Below, in pieces: positions 42,669 through 52,629 of a DNA stretch of 60,472 nucleotides. The position numbers and the translations under genes were made by a program. Every line of letters starts with the position of its first letter. Position 1 is the first letter of the stretch. Under the pieces are notes generated by a model. That model ran no database searches, was not told the origin of the DNA, and saw only the letters and a list, made by a program, of their open reading frames with translations. The DNA comes from Fidelibacterota bacterium (GTDB taxonomy: Bacteria; Pseudomonadota; Alphaproteobacteria; Rhodospirillales; Rhodospirillaceae), in the NCBI GenBank assembly GCA_947470105.1, contig CANISR010000005.1, positions 1 to 60,472 of the forward strand, written 5' to 3'.

Positions 42669-44390
42669 CTAATGCGATGGCTTCGTCAATTGCCGGATCT
42701 GCGCGTCCACGCTGTCCCAGTTGACGGGCTTCCCGGCGATGTCGTCCACACCGGCCTCGCGGAAGCCGCGCACCCGCTCCGGGATCAGGTCGGCGGTCAC
42801 GGCGAGAATGGGCACGCGCGGGGCGCCGCGGGCGGCCTCGCCGGCCCGAATGGCGCGGACAGCGTCGGGTCCGTTCATGACCGGCATATGCATATCCATG
42901 AGGATGCAATCATAGCCGCCGGCGCTCGCCGCCTTGAGCGCCGCCAAGCCGTCGTTGACGATGGTTATCTTATGGCCCATCTGCGCCAGCTTGATTTCAA
43001 GGATCATGCGCATGCTGGCGTCATCTTCCGCCGCCAGCAGGTTGAGCGCGCGACCGCCCGCGGGAGCGGTGGGCAGGGTGGCGCGGGTCGTGTGTGGGGC
43101 CCCGTGCTCTATCGGCACCGTGAGCGTAAACGTCGATCCATGGCCCGGCTTCGAGGACACGGTGATATCCCCGCCCATAGCCTGGGCCAGACCACGGCAG
43201 ATGGTCAGACCCAGTCCGGAACCGCCGTATTTTCGCGAAATCGAGGTATCTGCCTGAACGAAGGGCGCGAAGATCTCCGCCTGCTGGCTGGACGCGATGC
43301 CGATGCCGGTGTCACTCACGGCGCATGTGAGAAGCAGGCTGTCGCCGCGCTGCGTCTGATCGAGGGAAAGCGCCACCCCGCCGGCGTCGGTGAATTTCAG
43401 GGCGTTGTCCATCAGGTTGGACAGAACCTGGGCGATGCGATGGCCGTCGCCGATGAGATCGTCCTGGAACGCGTGCGGAAATTCGATCCTGAGTTCGACG
43501 CCCTTTTGCCTGGCTTGGGCTTCAAAGGCGGCGACGAGGTCCGTCGTCATCTCCGATAGACGAAATGGCGCGCGTTCCACCAGGACCGTACCCGCCTCGA
43601 ACCGCGCGAAATCCAACAGGTCGTTGAGGATCACCATCAGGTTGCGGCTGGACCGGATCAAGGTGTCGGCCATGTCCCGGCGCTGATCGCTTGATACTTC
43701 ATTGGCAGGCTGCGTATCGCGCAGCACCTCCGCCATGCCGATGATGCCGGCCATGGGGGTGCGCAGTTCGTGGCTCATATTGGCAAGAAATGCGGTACGG
43801 GCATCGGCAGCGGCATTGGCGCGCTGGCGCTCCCCGTCCAGGGCCTCGTACACCGCGGACAGGGCGTAGACCGGCGCCGCGCCGGCAAAGGTGTAAGACA
43901 CGGCGATGGACAGCCAGGTCACGAGACTGAGAGTGTAGTCGTCCGTCGAGAGGTGGGAGACAACGAGCCCAAATCGGAACGAACCGTAGACGCCCGCCAG
44001 TACGACCATCCCCAGACCGACCACGGTGAGCGCGGCCCGGCGGCTAAAGAAACACCCTGCCATGACGGAGCTGGACACAAAGAACATGAGCGCCCCGCTC
44101 AGGCGCCCTGAGGAGAAGATGCTCGCCGCCCCGATAATGAAGGGAATCGCCGTGACCATGGTGGCGCGGACGGTGAGCCCGAAATGCCGCCGGCCCAGCG
44201 ATACCACTACCAGCAGCGCCAGCAGCGCCACGTAGACGATCATGATCGGCATGAAGCCCTGCTCGAGCAGCCGCAGGCCTATGACGGCGAGGCCCGGCCC
44301 CACGAGCAGCGATATCATCGTCAGGATTTTGTTGCAGGCGTCCGAGCGGATTTCGCTCAAGGAGCGTGAGGACTCACTCACTGCGTACAT
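42669..44390 (-). CDS. membrane hybrid histidine kinase/response regulator
   Basis: A 573-aa protein with about five to six N-terminal helices (residues 20-180, a small membrane sensor), HisKA with FLANMSHELRTPMAGIIGM (His near residue 208), HATPase_c with N, G1 (DTGIGIA) and G2 (GSGLGLTI) boxes, and a C-terminal receiver with phospho-Asp in YDCILMDMHMPVMNG. No Hpt or partner gene is adjacent; the signal is unknown, perhaps a membrane or redox cue. Confidence 0.93.
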   Translation of the reverse strand: MYAVSESSRSLSEIRSDACNKILTMISLLVGPGLAVIGLRLLEQGFMPIMIVYVALLALLVVVSLGRRHFGLTVRATMVTAIPFIIGAASIFSSGRLSGALMFFVSSSVMAGCFFSRRAALTVVGLGMVVLAGVYGSFRFGLVVSHLSTDDYTLSLVTWLSIAVSYTFAGAAPVYALSAVYEALDGERQRANAAADARTAFLANMSHELRTPMAGIIGMAEVLRDTQPANEVSSDQRRDMADTLIRSSRNLMVILNDLLDFARFEAGTVLVERAPFRLSEMTTDLVAAFEAQARQKGVELRIEFPHAFQDDLIGDGHRIAQVLSNLMDNALKFTDAGGVALSLDQTQRGDSLLLTCAVSDTGIGIASSQQAEIFAPFVQADTSISRKYGGSGLGLTICRGLAQAMGGDITVSSKPGHGSTFTLTVPIEHGAPHTTRATLPTAPAGGRALNLLAAEDDASMRMILEIKLAQMGHKITIVNDGLAALKAASAGGYDCILMDMHMPVMNGPDAVRAIRAGEAARGAPRVPILAVTADLIPERVRGFREAGVDDIAGKPVNWDSVDAQIRQLTKPSH

Positions 44391-44455
44391 CTCGCGGGGC
44401 GTTTTCAGGGAGCATCCCGCAAATTAACGCAGCGGGAGAATCGATGCGAGCGCCT

Positions 44456-44668
44456 TTACGTGCCTTCGCGCAGCACTTTCAGGATGTCGTCGGCGAGGTG
44501 TGTGCCCGACCTTTTCGCGGCGAATGCGGCGGCCAGACGCCGCCGCTCCTCGACCGGGTCTTCGCTGCCCAAGAGCGCCAGATGCCGTTCCAGGCTGACC
44601 TGGACCGACGGGACCGAGAAGCCCTCGTCGTGCATCACCACCAGTTCTTCCGCAAAAGTTGCCGCCAT
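44456..44668 (-). CDS. small hypothetical protein
   Basis: A 70-aa, probably helical soluble protein (MAATFAEELVVMHDEGFSVPS; end LADDILKVLREGT). Composition is coding-like and a GGGAGAA ribosome site lies before the ATG, 45 bases after the RND gene. No family is recognised. It could be the fourth gene of the efflux operon or an independent small gene. Confidence 0.5.
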   Translation of the reverse strand: MAATFAEELVVMHDEGFSVPSVQVSLERHLALLGSEDPVEERRRLAAAFAAKRSGTHLADDILKVLREGT

Positions 44669-44713
44669 GACGCTGTTCTCCCTGGGAAACTCTATCCCGG
44701 AAGAACGCCGCTG

Positions 44714-47700
44714 CTACCCGATGGTTCCGGCGCGCGGCTGCGGAGCCGGGGCATCCTGCGGCACCAGGGGTGTACGGTGGGTGAGACGGGCGATCCAGGC
44801 CTCGAATTTGCCCACGTAGACGAACACCACCGGCACCACCAGCAGGCAAAGGCCCGTCGATGTGATCAGGCCTCCGATAACGGCCGCCGCCATGGGCTGG
44901 CGGAAGCTGGCGTCGGCACCCAGGCCGAGGGCGATGGGCATCATGCCCGCGGTCATGGCGATCGTCGTCATAACGATGGGGCGCGCGCGTTTGTGGCAGG
45001 CGTCGATCAGGGCCTCGTGGATCGGCATGCCGCGGTCGCGGGTATTGGTCAGCGCATAGTCCACCAGCAGGATGGAATTCTTGGTGACAATGCCCATGAG
45101 CGTGATGAGCCCGATCATGGCCGGCACGCCGAGTTCGATGCGGCCGATGAGCAGCGCGAAGAAGGCCCCGCCGGCGGACAGCGGAATCGCCGACAGGATG
45201 GTGACCGGTTGCAGGAAGTCCCGGAACAGCAGCACGATGACGCAGAAGATGCAGATGAAGCCCGTCAGCAGCGCCAGGCTGAAGCCGGCCAGCAGCTCGC
45301 CGACGAATTCGGCATCACCGGTGGTGATCTGTTTGACCGACGGCGGCAGCGACGTCATGACCGGCAGGGCTTTGGCCTGCTGGAGGGCGGGGCCCAGTGA
45401 CATGCCGCCGAGATCGGCGCTGACGTTCACATAGCGCGAGCGGTCGAAGCGGTCGATCTGCGACGGGCCGGTTTCGATCCCCACATCGGCGACACTGGAC
45501 AGCGGCACCAGGCCGTTGCGGCCGGGGACTCGCAGATCGGCGAAAGTATTGATGTCGGTACGCGAGGTGTCGGGCACGCGCACCCGGATATAGACCTGGC
45601 GATTGTCGAGGTTGAGCTTGGCCACCTGGGCGTCGAAATCGCCTCCCGTGGCGATGCGCAAGGCTTCACCGATGGCAGCCGTCGTTACGCCGCGTTCCGC
45701 GGCGCGCTGTGGATCGGGCCGCACAGTAATTTCGGGCCGCTCGATGGCTGCGCTGGAGGTGACGTTGGAGAGTGTGCCGACGCCGCGCAACTCGCGCTCA
45801 AGGGCTTGAGCCGTGGTCTTCAGCGCCTGGACATCGGCGCTGGCGAGCGTGAGCTGCACCTTCTCGCCGTTGCCGCCGAAGCCGATGTCGAACCTGGCGC
45901 CCGCAACTTTCTGGAGTTCCTGGCGCGCCAGCTTCTCGATTTCCGCCTGGGAGGGACGCTGATCCCGCGGCGTCAGCGTGATCAGCATGTTGGCGCGCCG
46001 GACCTCGCCGCCCTGGGCACTGCGTCCGGGAACCGGTATGGCGCCGGCGGTGGTGTAGACGTTCTCAATGCCGGGAATCTTGGCGAGCAGTCCCCGCGCC
46101 TCTTCGGCGGTCTGCAGGGTGCGTTCCAGGGACGTGCCCGGCGGCAACTGCACGCGGATGAAGGTCGTGCCGCGATCGCCTGCGGGAATGAAACCCGTGG
46201 GAATATACGGCAGCATGGCGAGGGAGAGCGCGAAGAAGGCGCCCGCGCCGATCATGGTCATGCGCCGGTGCCGCAGGCACCAATCAACCGCCGCCAAATA
46301 CCGGGTCATGATCGGGCCGTCCTGCTCCACGCGCTCCGGGCGCGCTTTCAGGAACCGCGCCGCCAGGAGCGGCGTGAGCATACGCGCCACCAGCAGGGAC
46401 GCGAGCACCGCGATTACGACGGTCCAGCCGAACTGGCGGAAGAATAATCCCGGCACCCCGCTCATGAGGGCGGTAGGCAGGAACACGACCACCAGGCTCA
46501 TGGTGGTGGCGATGACGGCCAGGGCGATTTCGTTGACCGCGTCCTCGGTAGCCTTTTCGACCGACTTGCCCATATGGACATGGCGCTCGACGTTTTCGAT
46601 TTCGACGATGGCGTCGTCCACCAGGATGCCGACGATCACCGCGAGAGCGAGCAGGGTGAGCGTGTTCAGCGAGTAGCCAAGCCACGCCATGGCCGCGAAT
46701 GCCGGCAGGATCGACAGCGGCAGGGCGGCGGCCGAAATCAAGGTGGCGCGCCAGTCGCGCAGGAACACGAACACCACCAGCACGGCGAGCAGCGCGCCCT
46801 CATAGAGCAGGTGCATGGAGCCATCGTATTGGTCCAGCGTGTAGCGCACCGTGTCGGAAATCAGCGTCACGTTGAGGGTGGGATCGGATTTGGCCAGCTT
46901 GTCGATGGCGGCCTTGACGCCTTCCATGCTCTTCACTTCGTCGTAACCGCGCGAGCGGTACATGCGGAACCCGACCACGGGCTTGCCGTTCAAAAGCGCG
47001 GCCTGGGCGCGTTCGCCGGTGCTGTCGGTAATGGTGGCGACTTCATCCAGCCGGACGTTGCGGCCGTTGGGCAGGACGATGGGAAGCGCCTCAAGTTCCA
47101 AGGCCTGGCGTACCGTGGCGATGGTGCGCACCGCCTGTTCGGCGCCGCCGATCTGGCCGCGACCGCCGGAGGATTCCTGCTGCACCTGGCGCAACGCACG
47201 GGAGACCTGCGCCGCCGTGATGCCGAGGCCAGCGGCCCGGGCTGGGTCGATTTCCACGTGGACTTCGCGCTGGACGCCGCCGATGCGCTCGAACTTGCCG
47301 ACGCCGGGAACGGCGACCACCGTGCGGCCCACCGTGTCGTCGACGAACCATGACAACCCTTCCTCATCCAGGCGGGTCGAGCTGACGGCATAGGTCAGCA
47401 TCCACTGGCCGTTGACGGTGATGGCGTTGACGATGGGCGGCTGCATGTCGGCGGGGAGATCGCCGCGGGTCTGGTCGACCGCGTTCTTGGTCTCAGACAC
47501 CGCGTCGGACAGGTTCTTGGACAGGTCGAACTCGACCACGATGGAGACGGTGCCGCTGGTGACCGTAGTCCGCAGGTGTTTGAGGCCCTGGAGGGTGGAG
47601 AGCGAATCCTCCACCTTGCGCGCAATTTCCGTCTCCAACTGCGCGGGCGCAGCACCCGGCTGCGACATGACGACCATGACCGTGGGCAGGTCGATGTCGG

Positions 47701-47812
47701 GAAAATTCTGGATGGGGAGGCGCGAGAAGCCCCAGAAGCCCGCCAGCGCCAGCAGGGCGAAGACCAGGATCGTGGGAACCGGATTGCGGATCGACCAGGT
47801 TGCGAGATTCAT
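44714..47812 (-). CDS. RND efflux transporter permease
   Basis: A 1032-aa inner-membrane drug/proton antiporter of the HAE1 type. The start MNLATWSIRNPVPTILVFAL and the pore-domain block IQNFPDIDLPTV are typical of the AcrB/MexB-like subgroup found with MarR regulators; twelve helices in two repeats with the proton-relay segment IVGILVDDAIVEIENVERH near residue 395. Its start overlaps the adaptor's stop. The outer-membrane TolC partner is not in this operon. Confidence 0.95.
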   Translation of the reverse strand: MNLATWSIRNPVPTILVFALLALAGFWGFSRLPIQNFPDIDLPTVMVVMSQPGAAPAQLETEIARKVEDSLSTLQGLKHLRTTVTSGTVSIVVEFDLSKNLSDAVSETKNAVDQTRGDLPADMQPPIVNAITVNGQWMLTYAVSSTRLDEEGLSWFVDDTVGRTVVAVPGVGKFERIGGVQREVHVEIDPARAAGLGITAAQVSRALRQVQQESSGGRGQIGGAEQAVRTIATVRQALELEALPIVLPNGRNVRLDEVATITDSTGERAQAALLNGKPVVGFRMYRSRGYDEVKSMEGVKAAIDKLAKSDPTLNVTLISDTVRYTLDQYDGSMHLLYEGALLAVLVVFVFLRDWRATLISAAALPLSILPAFAAMAWLGYSLNTLTLLALAVIVGILVDDAIVEIENVERHVHMGKSVEKATEDAVNEIALAVIATTMSLVVVFLPTALMSGVPGLFFRQFGWTVVIAVLASLLVARMLTPLLAARFLKARPERVEQDGPIMTRYLAAVDWCLRHRRMTMIGAGAFFALSLAMLPYIPTGFIPAGDRGTTFIRVQLPPGTSLERTLQTAEEARGLLAKIPGIENVYTTAGAIPVPGRSAQGGEVRRANMLITLTPRDQRPSQAEIEKLARQELQKVAGARFDIGFGGNGEKVQLTLASADVQALKTTAQALERELRGVGTLSNVTSSAAIERPEITVRPDPQRAAERGVTTAAIGEALRIATGGDFDAQVAKLNLDNRQVYIRVRVPDTSRTDINTFADLRVPGRNGLVPLSSVADVGIETGPSQIDRFDRSRYVNVSADLGGMSLGPALQQAKALPVMTSLPPSVKQITTGDAEFVGELLAGFSLALLTGFICIFCVIVLLFRDFLQPVTILSAIPLSAGGAFFALLIGRIELGVPAMIGLITLMGIVTKNSILLVDYALTNTRDRGMPIHEALIDACHKRARPIVMTTIAMTAGMMPIALGLGADASFRQPMAAAVIGGLITSTGLCLLVVPVVFVYVGKFEAWIARLTHRTPLVPQDAPAPQPRAGTIG

Positions 47813-48942
47813 TAGCGGTCGCTCCCCTTCTTGACCGCGTCCGCCGCAGTCTCCACGACGCGCACCAGGTCGCCATCATTCAGAAAGCCGGAACCGCGCA
47901 CGGCGAGTTTGGCGGTCTCAGGCAGGCCGCTGAGGATCTCGAGCTCGGCGCCTTCACGGCGGCCGACCTCGACCGGGCGCAAGGACACCTTGGCCGTATT
48001 GTCCTTTGCCCCGCCGTCCGTGGGCATGAGTTCGAGCACATAAGTGCGTCCGTCACGCAGGACGACGGCCTCGGCCAGCACTGCCAGCGCCGGCGCGTCG
48101 CCGATGGCGATCCGCCCGGTGCCGTACATGCCGGCGCGGGCTTCGGGCTCGGGTTCGATGTCGGCGTAGACAAAGGCGAGCCGTGAGTCCGTGTTGAGGG
48201 TGGGTGCCACCTGACGCACGGCGGCGGCCGTGGTTGCGCCGTTGGGCAGGGTCAGTTGCACCGCCTGGCCCGGCCGGATGAGGGTGAGCTGCCGCGCCGA
48301 AAGTTCGCCGCGCCACTCGAGGCGGTTCTGGCGCACCAGACGGAACAGCTCCTGGCCGGTGGTGGCGATACTGCCGAGGGTGGCGTTGCGGGCGCTGATG
48401 GCGCCGTCGTCCGGCGCCGTGACATCAGTATAGCGGAGCTGGAGCCGCTTGGCGTCCAGTAGCGCGCGGGTGGTTTTCACCTGGGTTTCGAGTTGCAGGA
48501 TATTCTGGTCGCTGATGAAGCCGTTGCTCTTCAGGGTCACGGCGCGTTTGTGGTTCGCTTCCGCCTGTTCGAAGTTCGCGACCAGAAGCGCCTCATCCGC
48601 GCGCAGCAGCGCCTGGTTGATGCGCGCCAGAACCTGGCCCTTCTTCACCTGGTCGCCGACATTGACCAGAATCTCGGTCAACTGATAGCCGCTGATCTGC
48701 GGGCTGATAATCGCTTCCTGCCAGGGCGCGATGGCGCCCGGCACCTCGAGGATGGTCGGCCACACGACATGGCGCGGTACGGCGGCGGTGACCGTGAGCG
48801 CCGCAGCCGGCGCCTTCACGACCACGGGCTTGTGTGTGCGCTGCCAGATCAGTACGCCTGCAATCAGCAGGACCGCGGAGAATACCGCCGCGCCGATGAG
48901 GTACTTTTTCTGCACGCCGGTGTGGCTCATCATGATGCTCAT
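47812..48942 (-). CDS. RND efflux periplasmic adaptor subunit
   Basis: A 376-aa membrane-fusion protein: one N-terminal helix (YLIGAAVFSAVLLIAGVLIW, residues about 14-33), a lipoyl half-motif EAIISPQISGYQLTEILVNVGDQVKKG pattern (SGYQLTEI and VGDQVKKGQVL), an alpha-helical hairpin near 100-165 and beta-barrel domains. Bridges the RND pump and an outer-membrane channel. Overlaps marR upstream (ATGA) and the pump downstream. Confidence 0.94.
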   Translation of the reverse strand: MSIMMSHTGVQKKYLIGAAVFSAVLLIAGVLIWQRTHKPVVVKAPAAALTVTAAVPRHVVWPTILEVPGAIAPWQEAIISPQISGYQLTEILVNVGDQVKKGQVLARINQALLRADEALLVANFEQAEANHKRAVTLKSNGFISDQNILQLETQVKTTRALLDAKRLQLRYTDVTAPDDGAISARNATLGSIATTGQELFRLVRQNRLEWRGELSARQLTLIRPGQAVQLTLPNGATTAAAVRQVAPTLNTDSRLAFVYADIEPEPEARAGMYGTGRIAIGDAPALAVLAEAVVLRDGRTYVLELMPTDGGAKDNTAKVSLRPVEVGRREGAELEILSGLPETAKLAVRGSGFLNDGDLVRVVETAADAVKKGSDR

Positions 48943-49370
48943 TTGAGGTTCGCCGTAATTTTGCGGAATAAATTCAACAGGGTGTCTTGTTCGGTGGCAT
49001 CGAGCGCCTTCAGCAACTGCGTCACGAACTCAAGATGTGAGTCCTGGACGATGTCGTAGAACTTATGGCCGGCGTCGGTCAGCGTCACTTCGACCACGCG
49101 CCGGTCGTCCTTCTTGCGCCCACGGGCGACGAACTTCTTCTTCTCCAGCTTGTCGATGACCGACGTCATGCTGCTGAGTGACAGCTGCAAACGGTCGGCG
49201 ATGGCGCTCATGGTCATGGCCGCGCTTGCGCCGATGGTGAGCAGCGCGTGCACCTCCTGCACGTTCAGCACCTGCGAGATCCTGGGATTCCATTTGTCCA
49301 CCCGCTGGAGTTTTTGGCGAATGACGCGGAGATACCCGGCCAACTCCTGCGATCGTGCCTTGACGTTCAT
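48939..49370 (-). CDS. MarR family regulator of the efflux operon
   Basis: A 143-aa winged-helix protein (helix-turn-helix SAIADRLQLSLSSMTSVIDKLEKK, cut here as SAIADRLQLSLSSM and VIDKLEKKKF, then wing RKKDDRRVVEVTLTDAG). First gene of the marR-adaptor-RND operon, so probably an autorepressor released by a pump substrate. An inverted repeat lies directly before its ATG. Confidence 0.92.
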   Translation of the reverse strand: MNVKARSQELAGYLRVIRQKLQRVDKWNPRISQVLNVQEVHALLTIGASAAMTMSAIADRLQLSLSSMTSVIDKLEKKKFVARGRKKDDRRVVEVTLTDAGHKFYDIVQDSHLEFVTQLLKALDATEQDTLLNLFRKITANLK

Positions 49371-49681
49371 TACTTCGAAATCCGAACCATTCGATTTGCG
49401 AAGCTTTTAGAGCGGACAGACCGCGGGCGCAATGGAAACCCGTATTCCATGACAGCATTGCCGGACGGCTGAATTGCATGATGTCCCCCACTCTACTTGG
49501 GGTCACACAGAGCAATAGCTATGCCAGCGTCAGGAAATTTTAAGTGATTGATTTAGAAGGATTATTTGTCTGCACGGAGACCATTAACAAAGCAGGACCG
49601 GCAACTAATGGCGGAATTGACCAATAGGTGGCGCAGAACGATATGGCCTGGATCCAGCCCTTTAGCGGGCGGGGCTCCGCC
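49371..49681. promoter_or_regulatory. intergenic region upstream of the efflux operon
   Basis: 311 bases between the MarR start and the VOC stop. An imperfect dyad TTCGAAATC (49374-49382) with GATTTGCGAA (49393-49402) sits at the efflux operon start and is the probable MarR operator. The part around 49540-49620 is AT-richer than the surrounding genes. No open reading frame or RNA gene is convincing. Confidence 0.45.
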
Positions 49682-50050
49682 TCACACCGTGCAAAACGCC
49701 GCCAGTTTGTTGCCGTCGGGGTCGCGGAAGTAGGCGCCATAAAAGCCGCCGCCGCGGGCGCCCGGGGCGCCTTCGTCCTTGCCGCCTAACGCAATGGCCT
49801 TGGCATGGAGCGCCTGGACCTGGTCGGGAGTGGACGCCGCCAGGGCGACCATGGTGCCGTTGCCGACCGTGGCCTTGCCCGTGTCGAAGGGGCGCATGAC
49901 GCTGAACATGGGCTTGTCGGGCGCTACACCCCAGCCCACGCCGCGCTCACTCTTGAAAAACACCTGAGCGCCCAAAATACCCAGCAGCTCCGTGTAGAAC
50001 GCCACGGCCTTGTCCAGGTCGTTGGTGCCGACGCAGGTATATCCGATCAT
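49682..50050 (-). CDS. single-domain VOC family protein
   Basis: A 122-aa glyoxalase-fold protein (MIGYTCVGTNDLDKAVAFYTELLG; end GAYFRDPDGNKLAAFC with the metal-site Glu position replaced by Ala-Ala-Phe context). Such proteins are common and of varied function; the substrate is unknown. Monocistronic in appearance. Confidence 0.87.
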   Translation of the reverse strand: MIGYTCVGTNDLDKAVAFYTELLGILGAQVFFKSERGVGWGVAPDKPMFSVMRPFDTGKATVGNGTMVALAASTPDQVQALHAKAIALGGKDEGAPGARGGGFYGAYFRDPDGNKLAAFCTV

Positions 50051-50117
50051 GAAGCCCTCCCGATGTGGTGCGCGGGATTCTATACCCGCGCCTAAGCGCG
50101 CGCCAAAATTGTTTCTC

Positions 50118-50471
50118 TCAGCGGCCCACTGCGCCCGCGTAAATCTCCGGCTTGAAGCCCACCAAAAGCTTGCCGCCGCCGAGATCGAGGACGGGGCGCT
50201 TGATCATGGATGGCTGGTCCAGCATCAGCGTCATGGCCTTGCCTTCTGTGAGGCCGGCCTTGTCCTTGTCCGGCAATTTACGGAACGTGGTGCCGGCGCG
50301 GTTAAGCAGCGTTTCCCATCCTACCTTCTTGCTCCAGCGCTCCAGCAGCGCGGCATCGATGCCGGCGGTCTTGTAGTCATGGAATGCATAGGCCACGCCG
50401 TGGGCCTCGAGCCAGGCGCGGGCCTTCTTCATGGTGTCGCAGTTCTTAATTCCGTAGATGGTGACGCCCAA
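50118..50471 (-). CDS. ArsC family (YffB/Spx-like) protein
   Basis: A 117-aa thioredoxin-fold protein with the NCDTMKKARAWLEAHG start of the YffB group; one redox Cys near residue 11. The C-terminal MIKRPVLDLGGGKLLVGF segment matches the family. It is probably a glutathione-dependent thiol reductase or regulator rather than a true arsenate reductase, since no ars genes are nearby. Confidence 0.9.
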   Translation of the reverse strand: MGVTIYGIKNCDTMKKARAWLEAHGVAYAFHDYKTAGIDAALLERWSKKVGWETLLNRAGTTFRKLPDKDKAGLTEGKAMTLMLDQPSMIKRPVLDLGGGKLLVGFKPEIYAGAVGR

Positions 50472-50538
50472 CGGCTTACTCCCGCGTTCGGTTTCCTGAT
50501 AGCCTCAGCACAGCGGCGACTGAAACTGGGGGGCTGAA

Positions 50539-51954
50539 ATGAAGCACTTTCTGTGGCTGGTTTTCCTGCTGGTATTCTTCGAGCAGGCTCATGCTCAAGC
50601 GCAGAAGGCTTCCGACCCGCCCGTATTCCTCTCCGGCGCCACGCTGGTCGATGTGATCCGCGGCGAAGTCTACCCCGACATCGGCGTCCTTGCCGAGGGT
50701 GGCAAGATCACCGGGCTGTTTTTCGATTTCGCCTATAACAAGAACCGCATCCCGGCCAACGCCGTGCGGGTGGACCTCAAGGGAAAATATCTCATCCCCG
50801 GGATGATGGATCTCCATGTCCATGCGCCCAGCACCTACAAGAACGTCAAAATCAATCTTCCCCATTACCTGAAGATGTTCATGGCCGGCGGGATCACCAC
50901 CGTGCGCGCCATGGGTGACCGCGACAACAACCTGGTGTCGCTCAAGCATGACGTGGATACCGGCAAGATCGCCGGCCCCAATATGGTGCTCGGCTCGTTC
51001 CCGCCCATCGAGCAGGCGCCCGGCTTCCCGCGTCTGGAGCGCACCGACATCGTCAACTCGCCGCAGGAAGCCCGCGCGCTGACGCGCGACTACATCTTCC
51101 AGGGCTCCCAGTGGGTAAAGTTCTACAACTACGTCGATGCGGAAATGACCGCGGCCGTTGTGGACGAATCGCATAAACACGGCGCGAAGGTGTTCGGCCA
51201 TTTCGCCATGCTCGGCGCCGCCGAAGCCGCGCGGCTGGGCGTCGACAGCATCGAGCACATGACCGCCCTGGTCCAGAACACGCTGGATTACCAGGACAGC
51301 ATCTCCATGACCGACCTCGGCTACTACCGCGGCTTCGTGCTGTGGACCAAGGCCAACGAAAAGAAGCTCGACGAGATCTTCAAGGTGATGATCGCGCACA
51401 GGACCGCCCTCATCCCGACCATCATCATCCAATATGTGGCCGCCGACCCGGAAGGCATCCAGAAGCGCAGCAGCCCGTGGTTCGACCTCTATCAGAAGGA
51501 CATCATGACGGCGTTCGAGAAGGACCCGTTGCGCGTCGCCGCGGTCTACGACTTCAAGGCGGTGAAAGAGCAATGGAAGCAGAGCATGCTGGTCCAGGCC
51601 AAGCAGGTGGCGCGCTTCGTAAAAATGGGCGGGCGCGTCGGCACCGGTTCAGACCTCACACCCGCACCGCCCATCGTGCCGGGCCTGAGCATCCACCAGG
51701 AGCTGGACCTGTTCGTCCAGGGCGGCATGACGCCGCTGGAAGCCCTCCGCACCGCGACCATCGGGGCCGCGGAAATCCTGGGCTGGCAGGACCGCTTCGG
51801 CTCCATCGAAATCGGCAAGCAGGCGGATATCGTGGTGGTCAACGGCAACCCGCTGGCGGATATCAGGAACGTCGGCAACATCGACACCGTCGTCCAGGCG
51901 GGCCGCGTTTATAAGATCAGCGACTTGAAAGCCGAGCTCAAAGCCGCGCCTTAA
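50539..51954 (+). CDS. exported amidohydrolase family protein
   Basis: A 471-aa metal-dependent hydrolase with a signal peptide (residues about 1-20, ending AHAQA). The metal site is visible: HVH in GMMDLHVHAPS near residues 92-97, a central Lys (SQWVKFYNYV), His in KVFGHFAM and SIEHM, and Asp in GTGSDLTPAPP. Relatives include imidazolonepropionase-like and Xaa-Pro dipeptidase-like enzymes. The periplasmic substrate is unknown. A nitrobindin-like gene follows after 30 bases. Confidence 0.9.
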   Translation: MKHFLWLVFLLVFFEQAHAQAQKASDPPVFLSGATLVDVIRGEVYPDIGVLAEGGKITGLFFDFAYNKNRIPANAVRVDLKGKYLIPGMMDLHVHAPSTYKNVKINLPHYLKMFMAGGITTVRAMGDRDNNLVSLKHDVDTGKIAGPNMVLGSFPPIEQAPGFPRLERTDIVNSPQEARALTRDYIFQGSQWVKFYNYVDAEMTAAVVDESHKHGAKVFGHFAMLGAAEAARLGVDSIEHMTALVQNTLDYQDSISMTDLGYYRGFVLWTKANEKKLDEIFKVMIAHRTALIPTIIIQYVAADPEGIQKRSSPWFDLYQKDIMTAFEKDPLRVAAVYDFKAVKEQWKQSMLVQAKQVARFVKMGGRVGTGSDLTPAPPIVPGLSIHQELDLFVQGGMTPLEALRTATIGAAEILGWQDRFGSIEIGKQADIVVVNGNPLADIRNVGNIDTVVQAGRVYKISDLKAELKAAP

Positions 51955-51984
51955 GCGGGAACGAGCGCACTACACGAGAGACCC

Positions 51985-52629
51985 ATGGCGAATATTCCCG
52001 ACGATATCTTCACCGAACCCGAAGCTTCGCCGGATACGCTGGCCAACCTGGGACCGCTGCGGCGCCTGGCCGGCGTGTGGCAGTCGGACCTGGGCGTGGA
52101 CATCAGTCCGAAAGCCCAAGGCCCCGAACGGCGCGTGTTCCGGGAGCATATCCGCATGGACCCCATCGACCCCCAGGCCAACGGGCCCCAGCTCCTCTAC
52201 GGGCTGCGCTACCACACCCATATCAACACACCGGAGGAGGCCATCACCTTCCACGATCAGGTGCGCTATTGGCTGTGGGAGCCGGCCACCGGGATGATCA
52301 TGCAGACCATCGCCATTCCGCGCGGGCAGGTGGTGCTGGCGGGCGGAACGGCTGCGCCCGATGACAAAAGCATTTCGGTCGAAGCGCGGCGCGGCGACAC
52401 GCGTTTCGGCATCTGCTCGACCACGTTCCTGGAAGAAGCATTCCGCACCGACTACTACCGTATCGACATCACGTTCAATGATGACGGTAGCTGGTCCTAT
52501 GTGACCCGGACGGACCTGGCGGTGCGCGGCCAGACGCCGGCCTTCAACCACCGCGACACCAATACCTTGCGGCGGGTCGCGGCGCCTACGCCGAACCCGC
52601 TGGCCGGCCTGCAGAAGCCGCCCGCGTGA
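51985..52629 (+). CDS. nitrobindin-like (FABP family, haem-binding beta-barrel) protein
   Basis: A 214-aa soluble beta-barrel protein. LRRLAGVWQSDLG near residues 24-36 resembles the GxWxGxG start of nitrobindins, and the repeated strands ITFHDQVRYWLWEPATGMIMQTI fit the FABP-like fold; a conserved C-terminal haem His is not obvious here. Its 3' end overlaps the convergent MFS gene by 44 bases. Probably co-transcribed with the amidohydrolase. Confidence 0.72.
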   Translation: MANIPDDIFTEPEASPDTLANLGPLRRLAGVWQSDLGVDISPKAQGPERRVFREHIRMDPIDPQANGPQLLYGLRYHTHINTPEEAITFHDQVRYWLWEPATGMIMQTIAIPRGQVVLAGGTAAPDDKSISVEARRGDTRFGICSTTFLEEAFRTDYYRIDITFNDDGSWSYVTRTDLAVRGQTPAFNHRDTNTLRRVAAPTPNPLAGLQKPPA

